DNA of 64,000 nt from Saccharopolyspora_D taberi (lineage in GTDB: Bacteria > Actinomycetota > Actinomycetes > Mycobacteriales > Pseudonocardiaceae). The stretch covers positions 124,001-188,000 of the forward strand of contig NZ_BAAAUX010000007.1 in assembly GCF_039534165.1 (NCBI RefSeq), given 5' to 3'. The position numbers were made by a program, and so were the translations under genes. Below, piece by piece: positions 8,028-15,786 of this stretch. Below the pieces are notes generated by a model. That model was not told where the DNA came from and ran no database searches. It saw only the letters and a list, made by a program, of their open reading frames with translations. Positions within the stretch are counted from its first letter, which is position 1. Every line of letters begins with the position of its first letter.

Positions 8028-8519
8028 TCAACGCAGCAGTTCCAGGAACTGTTCCAACGCCACCCGAACGGCCGCAGCCCGCACCAGGTGCCGGTCGCCG
8101 CCGAGGTGCACGGACCGGACCGTGGTCCCGCTGGGCCCGGCGAAACCGAGGTGCACGGTCCCCGGCGAGATGCCGTCCTGCGGATCGGGACCCGCGACAC
8201 CGGTCAGCCCGATGCCCCAGTCCGCCGCGCAGCGCCCGCGCACGCCGGTCGCCAGCATCTCGGCGACCACCGGGTGCACCGCGCCCTGCTCGTCGAGCAG
8301 GACCGGGTCGACCCCGAGCAGGCTCGCCTTGAGGTCGGTCGCGTAGACCACCATGCCGCCGCGGACCACGTCGCTCGCCCCGGGCACGTCGGTGAGCGCG
8401 GCGGACAGGATGCCCGCCGTCAGCGACTCCGCGGTCGCCACCGTCTCGCCGCGCGACCGCAGCGCGTCCAGCACGGACACCACCTGCTGCCGGGGCACCC
8501 CCAGCGCTTCGACGATCAT
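8028..8519 (-). CDS. CinA-family nicotinamide-nucleotide amidohydrolase domain protein
   Basis: A 163-residue stand-alone CinA C-terminal domain (PncC type), with the family motifs TAESLTAGILSAALTDVPGAS, VVYATDLKASLLGV and GIGLTGVAGPDP. Proteins of this type deamidate NMN to NaMN in pyridine-nucleotide recycling. The N-terminal MoCF-like domain of full CinA is absent. It overlaps pgsA by four bases (ATGA) as the last gene of the rimO-pgsA-cinA run. Confidence 0.85.
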   Translation of the reverse strand: MIVEALGVPRQQVVSVLDALRSRGETVATAESLTAGILSAALTDVPGASDVVRGGMVVYATDLKASLLGVDPVLLDEQGAVHPVVAEMLATGVRGRCAADWGIGLTGVAGPDPQDGISPGTVHLGFAGPSGTTVRSVHLGGDRHLVRAAAVRVALEQFLELLR

Positions 8520-9112
8520 GCGTGCCGGGCCCGCCTGCCGACCGCGCGCAGCCGCAGCGCGCGCACGACGTAGTCGATGCCGGTGATCACGGTCGCCAGG
8601 ACGGCGGCGCCCATCACGATCCAGCGGGCCGGGTCCGCCCAGTCGCCCAGCGGCAGCAGGTACAGGCCGATGGCCAGCGCCTGCAGCAGCGTCTTGAGCT
8701 TGCCGCCGCGGCTGGCCGGGATCACGCCGTGCCGGATCACCCAGAACCGCAGCGCGGTCACGCCCAGCTCGCGGCCGATGATCACCAGCGTGACCCACCA
8801 GTGCAGGTCGCCGAGCAGGCTCAGCGCCACCAGCGCGGAACCGGTCAGCGCCTTGTCCGCGATCGGGTCGGCGACCTTGCCGAAGTCGGTGACCAGACCT
8901 CGCCTGCGCGCCAGGTCCCCGTCGATGCGGTCGGTGATCGAAGCCACCGCGAACACGCCGGTCGCGATCCAGCGCCACAGCACGTCGTGGCCGTCGTCCC
9001 AGAACAGCGCGACCAGGAAGACCGGGACCAGCGCCAGCCGCGACATGGTCAGCACGTTGGCGATGTTGAACAGCGGCACCACGCGCTCCTCGGCCGCGCC
9101 CTCCCGCGTCAT
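8516..9112 (-). CDS. pgsA: CDP-alcohol phosphatidyltransferase (PgsA type)
   Basis: A 198-residue membrane enzyme with the full CDP-alcohol phosphotransferase motif D-x2-DG-x2-AR-x8-G-x3-D-x3-D (DRIDGDLARRRGLVTDFGKVADPIAD spans it) and four or five further hydrophobic helices. By type it makes phosphatidylglycerophosphate from CDP-diacylglycerol and glycerol 3-phosphate. Its place next to clgR and the ArgA-like gene corresponds to Rv2746c (pgsA3). Start ATG 9112 (MTREGAAEERVVPLFNIAN) is chosen from family length; the longer open frame is rejected. Confidence 0.88.
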   Translation of the reverse strand: MTREGAAEERVVPLFNIANVLTMSRLALVPVFLVALFWDDGHDVLWRWIATGVFAVASITDRIDGDLARRRGLVTDFGKVADPIADKALTGSALVALSLLGDLHWWVTLVIIGRELGVTALRFWVIRHGVIPASRGGKLKTLLQALAIGLYLLPLGDWADPARWIVMGAAVLATVITGIDYVVRALRLRAVGRRARHA

Positions 9113-9158
9113 GTCCACCCCGCCGAGCCCGGTCGGCCGCGAGAAGAACGAACCCCGG

Positions 9159-10571
9159 TCATGCGCCCTCCTCCTGACACGGCCGCACCACGAGGTCGAC
9201 GCCTTCGCTGCCGACCACCCGGCACCGGAGCACGTCGCCCACTGCGACCTCCCCAGCATCGGTGACCAGGCATTCGCCGTCCACCTCCGGGCCCTGGTGC
9301 TCGGCGCGGCCGGCGACCTCGTCGTCGGTGCGCTCGACCAGGACGCGGACCTCGGTGCCGACGCGGTCCTCGGCGCGCTGCGCGACCAGCTCGTCGGCCA
9401 GGCCGGACACCTGGTCGACGCGGGCGGCGATGACGTCGGCGTCGAGCTTGCCGTCGAAGCCCGCGGCCTCGGTGCCGTCCTCGTCGGAGTAGCCGAAGAC
9501 GCCGATCGCGTCCAGCCGGGCGCGGGTGAGGAAGTCCTGCAGCTCGGCGAAGTCCTCCTCGGTCTCGCCGGGGAAGCCGACGATGACGTTGCTGCGGATG
9601 CCCGCCTCCGGGGCGAGCTCGCGGATCTGGTCGATCAGCGCCAGGAACGACTCGGTGGAGCCGAACCGGCGCATCCGCCGCAGCACCTTCTCGCTGGAGT
9701 GCTGGAAGGACAGGTCGAAGTAGGGCGCCACGCCCGGGGTGCTCGCGATCGCCCGGACCAGGCCCGGCCTGGTCTCGGCGGGCTGGAGGTAGGACACCCG
9801 CACCCGGTCGACGCCGTCGACGCCCGCCAGCTGCGGCAGCAGCGTCTCCAGCGCGCGCGGGTCGGACCTGTCCTTGCCGTAGGAGGTGGAGTTCTCGCTG
9901 ACCAGGAACAGCTCCTTGGCGCCCTGCTCGGCCAGCCACGCCGCCTCGCCGAGGACCTCCTCGGCGGACCGCGAAAGGAAGGAGCCGCGGAACGACGGGA
10001 TCGCGCAGAACGAGCAGCGCCGGTCGCAGCCGGAGGCCAGCTTGAGCGCGGCCACCGGCGAGTCGTCGAGCCTGCGGCGGGCGATGCCGCGCGCGGAGGG
10101 GATCCAGCCGTGGCCGGGCACCGAGATCCCGGCCGCCGCGGCGGGCCGGGCGACCGGGGTGATCGGGAGCATCTTGCGGCGGTCCCGGGGCTGGTGCGCC
10201 TCGATGCCGCGGCCGGCGAGCACGTCGTCGAGCCGGTCGGCGAGGTCGCCGTAGTGGTCGAAGCCGAGCACGGCGTCGGCCTCGGGCAGGTGCTCGGCGA
10301 GCTCGGCGCCGTAGCGCTCGGCCATGCAGCCGACGGCGACGACCTTGGCGCCGGTGTCGGAGGCGGCCAGCAGGGTGTCGACGGAGTCCTTCTTGGCGGA
10401 CTCGACGAAGCCGCAGGTGTTGACCACGACGACGTCGGCGCCGGACTCGTCGTGGACGAGGTCCCAACCGCGCTGGTGCAGGTTGCCCGCGAGCTCCTCG
10501 GAGTCGACCTCGTTGCGCGCGCAACCGAGCGTGACCATGGCGACTCGGCGAGAAGAGTGCTCGACAGACAT
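9159..10571 (-). CDS. rimO: Ribosomal protein S12 methylthiotransferase RimO
   Basis: A 470-residue methylthiotransferase with three domains: UPF0004 with its cysteines (TLGCARNEVDSE, NTCGF, VGCMAERY), a radical-SAM core with CDRRCSFCAIP (CxxxCxxC) and a C-terminal TRAM domain. S12-type RimO is indicated by GCDRRCSFCAIPSFRGSF and the SYLQPAE region. It methylthiolates an aspartate of ribosomal protein S12. ATG 10571 (MSVEHSS) is preferred: TACGCT lies six bases upstream (minus strand 10583-10578), suggesting a leaderless message. It is divergent from the iron-box-controlled acetyltransferase. Confidence 0.9.
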   Translation of the reverse strand: MSVEHSSRRVAMVTLGCARNEVDSEELAGNLHQRGWDLVHDESGADVVVVNTCGFVESAKKDSVDTLLAASDTGAKVVAVGCMAERYGAELAEHLPEADAVLGFDHYGDLADRLDDVLAGRGIEAHQPRDRRKMLPITPVARPAAAAGISVPGHGWIPSARGIARRRLDDSPVAALKLASGCDRRCSFCAIPSFRGSFLSRSAEEVLGEAAWLAEQGAKELFLVSENSTSYGKDRSDPRALETLLPQLAGVDGVDRVRVSYLQPAETRPGLVRAIASTPGVAPYFDLSFQHSSEKVLRRMRRFGSTESFLALIDQIRELAPEAGIRSNVIVGFPGETEEDFAELQDFLTRARLDAIGVFGYSDEDGTEAAGFDGKLDADVIAARVDQVSGLADELVAQRAEDRVGTEVRVLVERTDDEVAGRAEHQGPEVDGECLVTDAGEVAVGDVLRCRVVGSEGVDLVVRPCQEEGA

Positions 10572-10668
10572 GCGTCGAGCGTATCGCCCAGGGCTTTCCG
10601 GCCCGTGCACGAGCCTGCCTCCGGCGGAGCCGGGCGAGATCGACGTTACCCTCCCCGGTCAGCACCGT

Positions 10669-10687
10669 TCAGGTTAGGCTTACCTAA
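10669..10687 (+). promoter_or_regulatory. Iron box (IdeR/DmdR-type operator) over a leaderless promoter
   Basis: TCAGGTTAGGCTTACCTAA matches 17 of 19 bases of the IdeR/DtxR iron-box consensus TTAGGTTAGGCTAACCTAA. It contains TAGGCT (10675-10680), a -10 box placed nine bases before ATG 10690. A bound iron-loaded repressor would block this promoter. Confidence 0.75.
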
Positions 10688-10689
10688 CT

Positions 10690-11193
10690 ATGACGTCTGT
10701 GCAGGTTCGGCCCGCGCGCATCCGAGACGTGCGCGCCATGAAGACCCTGATCGACCACTACGCGGGCAAAGTGGTGCTGGCCAAGGATCTCGTCACGCTC
10801 TACGAGGACATCCAGGAGTTCTGGGTCGCCGAGGCGGATGACGTGATCGTCGGCTGCGGAGCCCTGCACGTCCTCTGGGAGGACCTCGCCGAGATCAGGA
10901 CGGTCGCGGTCAACCCGCTGAGCCACGGCCTCGGCATCGGCAACGCGCTGGTGAAGTCCCTGATCGGCACCGCGAGCGACCTCGGCCTGGCGCGGATCTT
11001 CGTGCTCACCTTCGAGACGGAGTTCTTCGGCAGGCACGGGTTCGTGCCGATCCGGGACACCCCGGTCCCGCCGGAGGTCTACGACGAGATCCGGCGCTCG
11101 CCGGACGAAGGCGTCGCGCAGTTCCTCGACCTCGCCCACGTCAAGCCGAACACGCTCGGCAACACGCGCATGCTCCTGCACCTGGACGCCTGA
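10690..11193 (+). CDS. ArgA-like amino-acid N-acetyltransferase, iron-box copy
   Basis: A 167-residue GNAT acyltransferase with the acetyl-CoA loop region HGLGIGNALVKSL and HVLWEDLAEIRTVAV. It resembles the short actinobacterial amino-acid N-acetyltransferase Rv2747 (ArgA/NAGS type), which acetylates glutamate/glutamine. It lies between pgsA/rimO and ftsK, as in mycobacteria. It is the first of a tandem pair and carries HGLGIG where its neighbour has the standard RGKGVG loop, so its acetyl-CoA site is less canonical. The iron box overlapping its promoter suggests it is derepressed in iron starvation, which would be unusual for an arginine-pathway enzyme. Confidence 0.75.
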   Translation: MTSVQVRPARIRDVRAMKTLIDHYAGKVVLAKDLVTLYEDIQEFWVAEADDVIVGCGALHVLWEDLAEIRTVAVNPLSHGLGIGNALVKSLIGTASDLGLARIFVLTFETEFFGRHGFVPIRDTPVPPEVYDEIRRSPDEGVAQFLDLAHVKPNTLGNTRMLLHLDA

Positions 11194-11230
11194 GCCGGCG
11201 CGTTCCGGACGCCTGAGCTGGCGCATCCCG
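11185..11230 (+). repeat. 23-bp tandem duplication across a stop codon
   Basis: Two adjacent 23-bp units, each opening GACGCCTGAGC. The first begins in the last two codons plus TGA of the acetyltransferase gene; the second is an intergenic copy with three changes. Confidence 0.7.
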
Positions 11231-11233
11231 ACA

Positions 11234-11277
11234 CATGCGGAATACCGCATGCCCACGGGAACCGGGACGGCTAACAT
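11234..11277 (+). promoter_or_regulatory. Inverted repeat and leaderless -10 box of the second ArgA-like gene
   Basis: Perfect 7-bp dyad CATGCGG-AATA-CCGCATG at 11234-11251, then TAACAT at 11272-11277, seven bases before ATG 11285. The dyad could be an operator or a small hairpin. No iron box is present, unlike the upstream paralogue. Confidence 0.45.
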
Positions 11278-11284
11278 GTCCCCC

Positions 11285-11803
11285 ATGCATGACTATGCGC
11301 CCAAAGCGATAGTGATCCGAAAAGCCCGGATCGCGGACGTCCGGGCGATCAAGGCGCTGGTCGACAAGTACGCCGGGAAGGTGCTGCTCACCAAGCAGCT
11401 CGTCACGCTCTACGAAGACGTCCAGGAGTTCTGGGTCGCCGAGGCGGATGACGTGATCGTCGGCTGCGGAGCCCTGCACGTCCTCTGGGAGGACCTCGCC
11501 GAGATCAGGACGGTCGCGGTCGACCCGACCGTGCGCGGCAAGGGCGTGGGGCACCAGGTGGTCCGCAGGCTGATCGAGGCCGGGCGCGAGCTGGGGCTGG
11601 CGCGGATCTTCGTGCTCACCTTCGAAACGGAGTTCTTCCGCCGCCACGGCTTCGAACCGATCGACGGCACGCCGGTGACGCCCGAGGTGTACGCGGAGAT
11701 GCGCCGCAGCGTCGACGAAGGCGTGGCCGAGTTCCTGGATCTGCCGTTCGTCAAGCCGAACACGCTCGGCAACACCCGGATGCTGCTGGAGCTGCACGGC
11801 TGA
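11285..11803 (+). CDS. ArgA-like amino-acid N-acetyltransferase, second copy
   Basis: A 172-residue GNAT enzyme, paralogue of the preceding gene, with an intact acetyl-CoA pyrophosphate loop VRGKGVG and the same C-terminal block VKPNTLGNTRMLLEL. It is the likelier functional N-acetylglutamate synthase of the pair (Rv2747-like). A 101-base stretch (11421-11521) is identical to 10811-10911 of the paralogue although the flanks have diverged. ATG 11285 (MHDYAPKA) is chosen because the -10 TAACAT ends seven bases upstream. Confidence 0.82.
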   Translation: MHDYAPKAIVIRKARIADVRAIKALVDKYAGKVLLTKQLVTLYEDVQEFWVAEADDVIVGCGALHVLWEDLAEIRTVAVDPTVRGKGVGHQVVRRLIEAGRELGLARIFVLTFETEFFRRHGFEPIDGTPVTPEVYAEMRRSVDEGVAEFLDLPFVKPNTLGNTRMLLELHG

Positions 11804-11913
11804 GCACCGAACCGTAATCGTCCTTTCACGTGGAGATCGCGCGAGCGCATCCCGGACACCGGCCGCGACCGATATAACACGGTGAGTCATTCGCCTGATC
11901 CGAGGAGATCACC

Positions 11914-12462
11914 GTGAAGAACTCACCCGGGCGACGCTTCGCCGCCGCGGCGGCGGCCTCGGGAGCCCTGCTGCTGACCGCGGGCACCGCCCACGCCGAC
12001 GACGACCTGCGGCAGATCACCGACCGGTACCTGTTCGAGATCTCGCTGCCGGAGTTCGTGGACGTGCGCGCGGAGAAGCCGTACCCGGACCAGCTCGACT
12101 GGTCGTCGGACAGCTGCTCGTGGTCGCCGGACGAGCCGCTGGGCTACGACTTCTCCTCCAGCTGCGACCGCCACGACTTCGGCTACCGCAACTACAAGCG
12201 GCAGGACCGCTTCAGCGAGGACAACCGGCTGCGGATCGACGACAACTTCAAGGCGGACATGTACTCGGGCTGCGGCGACGACGCGGCCTGCAAGGGTGCG
12301 GCCAACGTCTACTACTTGGCGGTCCGCCAGTTCGGCGGGTCGAGCGCGTCCACCGCCGACGCGCTCCAGCAGGCGGACGTCAAGCCGACGTACGGCGCGC
12401 GCGGCGAGGTCGTGTCGTACTCGGCGCGGACCGCGGCCGGCGAGGTCGTCGAGGTCCGCTGA
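11914..12462 (+). CDS. Secreted phospholipase A2
   Basis: A 182-residue precursor with a Sec signal peptide (MKNSPGRR, hydrophobic Ala/Leu core, AHA cleavage near residue 28). The mature part has the prokaryotic PLA2 catalytic block CDRHDFGYRNYK with the His-Asp pair, preceded by the WSSDSCS...P region and followed by CGDDAACKGAANVYYLAV, giving two disulfides as in Streptomyces PLA2. Such enzymes hydrolyse the sn-2 ester of phospholipids outside the cell, usually with calcium. GTG 11914 follows GAGGAG; TATAAC near 11873 may be its -10 box. Confidence 0.85.
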   Translation: MKNSPGRRFAAAAAASGALLLTAGTAHADDDLRQITDRYLFEISLPEFVDVRAEKPYPDQLDWSSDSCSWSPDEPLGYDFSSSCDRHDFGYRNYKRQDRFSEDNRLRIDDNFKADMYSGCGDDAACKGAANVYYLAVRQFGGSSASTADALQQADVKPTYGARGEVVSYSARTAAGEVVEVR

Positions 12463-12589
12463 GGCGTCCCGGGGCGCGGTCGAGGCGGTCGCGTGGTCGG
12501 GTCGGCCGCGCAGAGCGTCGCGGCCTCGGTTCAGCCACGCGGAGATCGGTAACGTGCCTCTCGCACGCGCGAGAAAGGAACGGTTCCCG

Positions 12590-13804
12590 ATGGTACGGCG
12601 ACAACTGCCCCGCTGGTCCGAACTCCGACCGCTGCTGCGGATCGAGCCGCCGAAGCTCGACCTCACCGAGCGCAGGCTGGCCCGCGCGCACTCCATCGGC
12701 GACCTCCGGTCGATAGCCCGGCGCCGCACGCCCCGCGCGGTCTTCGACTACACCGACGGCGCGGCCGAGGGCGAGACCAGCCTGCTCCGCGCGCGACGGG
12801 CGTTCCGCAACGTGGAGTTCCACCCCTCCGTGCTCCGAGATGTGTCCGATGTGGACACGACTACGACGATCCTGGGCCGGCCGTCGGCGTTGCCGTTCTC
12901 ACTGGCCCCCACCGGGTTCACGCGGATGATGAACCACGAGGGCGAACCCGCGGTGGCCCGCGTGGCCGAGAAGGCCGGAATCCCGTACGCACTGTCCACA
13001 ATGGGCACGACGTCCCTGGAGGACACCGCGGCAGCGGCCCCGGACGCGCGCAAGTGGTTCCAGCTCTACGTCTGGCGCGACCGCGCGGCGAGCCGCGACC
13101 TGGTGCAGCGCGCGAAGGAAGCGGGCTACGAGTCGCTGATCCTCACGGTCGACACCCCGGTCGCGGGTGCCCGCCTGCGGGACCTGCGCAACGGGCTGAC
13201 GATTCCGCCGGCGCTGACGCTGAAGACGATCGCGGACGGTGCGATGCACCCGGCGTGGTGGTTCAACCTGCTGACGACGGAGCCGCTGTCGTTCGCCACC
13301 TTCAGCCGGTGGGAGGGCACGGTCGCGGAACTGATCAACGAGATGTTCGACCCGACGCTGAACTTCGGCGACGTGGAGTGGCTGCGCGAGGCCTGGGACG
13401 GCCCGCTGGTGATCAAGGGCATCCAGAACGCGGCCGACGCGGGCCGGGTGGTCGAACTCGGCGCGGACGCGGTGATCCTGTCCAACCACGGCGGCCGGCA
13501 GCTGGACCGAGCGCCGACGATGCTGGAACTGCTGCCCGCCGCCCGCGAAGCGGTCGGCGACCGCGCGGAGATCCTGCTCGACACGGGAATCCTCAGCGGA
13601 GCCGACATCGTCGCGGCACTGGCGCTGGGCGCGGATTCCTGCCTGGTGGGCCGGGCGTACCTGTACGGGCTGATGGCCGGAGGCCAGCGCGGCGTCCAGC
13701 GCGCGGTGGACATCCTGCGGACCGAGATCGTGCGGACCATGCAGCTGCTCGGCGTCCGCTCGGTCGGTGAGCTCGACAGCTCGCACGCCGCCCTCCGCCG
13801 CTGA
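12590..13804 (+). CDS. lldD: FMN-dependent L-lactate dehydrogenase (LldD type)
   Basis: A 404-residue alpha-hydroxy-acid dehydrogenase. Key blocks are FDYTDGAAEGE, LAPTGFTR, the FMN-site LYVWRDR, and the active-site SNHGGRQLDRAPTMLELLP with the catalytic histidine, then LDTGILSGADIVAALALGA for FMN phosphate. It closely resembles mycobacterial LldD2 along its length, so it probably oxidises L-lactate to pyruvate with electrons passed to quinone. ATG 12590 is preceded by AAAGGAA. The earlier open frame lacks similarity. Confidence 0.88.
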   Translation: MVRRQLPRWSELRPLLRIEPPKLDLTERRLARAHSIGDLRSIARRRTPRAVFDYTDGAAEGETSLLRARRAFRNVEFHPSVLRDVSDVDTTTTILGRPSALPFSLAPTGFTRMMNHEGEPAVARVAEKAGIPYALSTMGTTSLEDTAAAAPDARKWFQLYVWRDRAASRDLVQRAKEAGYESLILTVDTPVAGARLRDLRNGLTIPPALTLKTIADGAMHPAWWFNLLTTEPLSFATFSRWEGTVAELINEMFDPTLNFGDVEWLREAWDGPLVIKGIQNAADAGRVVELGADAVILSNHGGRQLDRAPTMLELLPAAREAVGDRAEILLDTGILSGADIVAALALGADSCLVGRAYLYGLMAGGQRGVQRAVDILRTEIVRTMQLLGVRSVGELDSSHAALRR

Positions 13805-13820
13805 GGCGTCGGCACCTTTC

Positions 13821-13850
13821 AGCGCGAGCCGCTACTCGGCGGCTCGCGCT
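13821..13850 (+). terminator. Hairpin terminator after lldD
   Basis: Perfect 11-bp arms AGCGCGAGCCG / CGGCTCGCGCT with an 8-base loop, 16 bases past the lldD stop. Confidence 0.7.
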
Positions 13851-13885
13851 GCGCGTCCGCCCGACGCCCACACCGAACCGGCGGC

Positions 13886-14185
13886 CGACACGCGCACGCG
13901 TGTCGCGGCCCCGGCGCTCATACCACCCCGACACGCCGCCGCGCGTCGGGCAGCCCCGCCAACAACCGACACACCGGCGCGTGTCGGGCAGCCCCGCCGG
14001 TCCCCGACACGCCAGCGCATGTCCGACTCGATCAACAACCGACACGCTCGCACGCGTCCGGCTTCATCTCCCCGACACGCCCGGGCGTGTCGGGCACCAG
14101 CCACGTCCGACACGCCGATACGTGTCGGATGGGATCAGGATTGGATCAGGATCGGTTCAACACCCCGACACACCGACGCGTGTCA
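13886..14185. repeat. Array of eight 20-bp palindromes between convergent genes
   Basis: Eight copies of CGACACGC-N4-GCGTGTCG start at 13886, 13929, 13967, 14005, 14040, 14073, 14108 and 14166. Copy-to-copy distance is 33-43 bases except for 58 before the last. Half-sites vary by zero to three bases; the central four bases differ in every copy. Two copies are followed by the same GGGCAGCCCCGCC and two are preceded by CAACAACC. The array fills the gap between lldD (+) and the propeller gene (-), where there are no promoters to regulate; no ORF is convincing. Function unknown. Confidence 0.85.
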
Positions 14186-14277
14186 GCGCCTCGAAAGCCA
14201 CGGCCCGCCGAAACAACCCAACCCCGCCAACCGCAACCAAACCCGCCCCACTGCCCCCGAGACTCAGCCCCCGCCCC

Positions 14278-15546
14278 TCAGCGCCCGGACCGCGAGTCCA
14301 TCGGCCGCGCCGCGGGCGCGGCAGCGCCGGCACCGTCGATCGGCCCGACGCCGAACCAGGCCTCGCAAGGTCCGCCGATGTACTTCTCGTAATCGGTCGT
14401 GATGTGGATGACCGACTCGCCGTCCTCGGTCGGCAGCACGGTCGGGCTGAAGTTCCGGCAGACGTTGCCGTGGTTGTAGTTGATCTGCACCGGCGCGGGG
14501 ATCTCCCGCCACGGCTTGCCCAGGTTCGACGGGTCGTCGCTCACCAGCAGCGTCCTGCCGTTGCCCGGCGCCAGCCCACCGCGGTCCAGCGCCAGCAGCT
14601 GGTACGCCAGCAGCAGCCTCCCGTTGCGCCCCGGCCCGGGCGCCCAGGCGATCGTCGGCGTCCCCAGCGGCTGCGCGCCCGTGTTCGACGTGATCTCGGT
14701 GCCGAGGTCGTACGGGTCGCCCCAGTCCCAACCGTCCTCGGAGGTGCGCATGTACACGGTGCAGATGTGGTCCGGGTCGTAGTTGCAGACCTCGTAGACC
14801 ATCACGTACGTGCCGTCCGGCAGCTTCCGCACGCCCGCCATGCCGGGCCGGACCGTGAACTTGTCGTTCTTGATCGTTTCCTTGAGATCCGTCCAGTTCA
14901 ACCCGTCCCTGGACCGGACCTGCACCATCTTCTGGTCGTGCTTGGGATCGCCGTCGTCGGAGTACAGCGCGACCAGCTCACCCTGCGCGGAGACGGTGAA
15001 CTCCGGCTCCCACACCCCCGGCCCGCGCGGCGCGTCGACCATCGTCGACAGGAACTTCCAGGTGCGCCCCTGGTCGTCGCTGCGCCACACCCGGATGCTG
15101 GCCTCGCGCTCCTCGGCATCCGCGCCGACACCGGCGGTGCCCGCCCACAGCAGCGTCCCGGCGGGCATGTCACCGACCTGCCGCGGCAGCTCGTAGATCG
15201 TCGAGCAGCACATGCCCTTGGTGTTCTCGCCCTCCGGGTCGCGGATTTCGCCGACCTGCCGGAAGGACTTCCCCTCGTCAGTGCTCTCGTAGATCACCGC
15301 GCGCCCGGCGTTGTCCACATAGGTCGTCATGCTCGCCAGCACCCGGCCACTGCCCTCGCCGTGCTCCAGCCGGATCGCCCGCGGGTAGCTGCTGCCGCCC
15401 TGCCGCAGCATCTCCCCCTTCTCCACGTCAGCGGGAGCCACGTCACTCGCCGGCGGCTCCGTTCCCACCGCGGTCTGGTGCAGACCGGCCATCATCAACA
15501 GCGACAGCACGATCGCCGAACCTGCGCGGACTTTCCTGCCGGACAT
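14278..15546 (-). CDS. Secreted sialidase-superfamily (Asp-box) propeller protein
   Basis: A 422-residue precursor with a signal peptide (MSGRKVRAGSAIVLSLLMMAG, cleavage near residue 28). At least four Asp-box-like motifs (STDEGKSF, SDDQGRTW, SRDGLNW, SEDGWDWG) indicate a six-bladed BNR/sialidase-like propeller. YSDDGDPKHDQKMVQVRSRDG and RLLLAYQLL also occur in actinobacterial exo-acting glycosidase-like proteins, but the sialidase arginine triad is not evident, so the substrate is open; GH93-type arabinanase is one possibility. ATG 15546 follows GGAGG. The AT-rich 15560-15640 region upstream probably holds the promoter. Confidence 0.72.
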   Translation of the reverse strand: MSGRKVRAGSAIVLSLLMMAGLHQTAVGTEPPASDVAPADVEKGEMLRQGGSSYPRAIRLEHGEGSGRVLASMTTYVDNAGRAVIYESTDEGKSFRQVGEIRDPEGENTKGMCCSTIYELPRQVGDMPAGTLLWAGTAGVGADAEEREASIRVWRSDDQGRTWKFLSTMVDAPRGPGVWEPEFTVSAQGELVALYSDDGDPKHDQKMVQVRSRDGLNWTDLKETIKNDKFTVRPGMAGVRKLPDGTYVMVYEVCNYDPDHICTVYMRTSEDGWDWGDPYDLGTEITSNTGAQPLGTPTIAWAPGPGRNGRLLLAYQLLALDRGGLAPGNGRTLLVSDDPSNLGKPWREIPAPVQINYNHGNVCRNFSPTVLPTEDGESVIHITTDYEKYIGGPCEAWFGVGPIDGAGAAAPAARPMDSRSGR

Positions 15547-15752
15547 GTCGGGGGAACCTCCGGAAAAATCGCGGAATCACCGGCCGTGGTCAATACCGAC
15601 CTCAGATCTGCGGCGGCGAATATATCGCACCAAACCGGCACTTAAACCGCACTGAAGAATTCATTCAGGGCAATCCGGAAGACTCCGAACGGAGCAACGC
15701 GAACAATGGCCGAGAACTATCGGGAAAACGAGAAGTGAAATGCGAAAAACGG

Positions 15753-15785
15753 CAACGGCCCGGCGTCCGGAACGCCGAGCCGTTG
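15753..15785 (-). terminator. Hairpin terminator after ftsK
   Basis: Stem CAACGGC...GCCGTTG with an inner CGGCGT/ACGCCG stem, immediately after the ftsK stop. Confidence 0.6.
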
Positions 15786-15786
15786 G

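Noticed and set aside
10690..11803. Classical antitoxin-like GNAT toxin pair (TacAT)
   Set aside because: Both proteins match the ArgA-like family in length and motifs and no RHH antitoxin gene is adjacent.
13886..14185. CRISPR array
   Set aside because: The repeats are 20-bp palindromes with variable centres and only 13-23-base gaps (38 before the last); there are no 30-40-base unique spacers, no leader and no cas genes.
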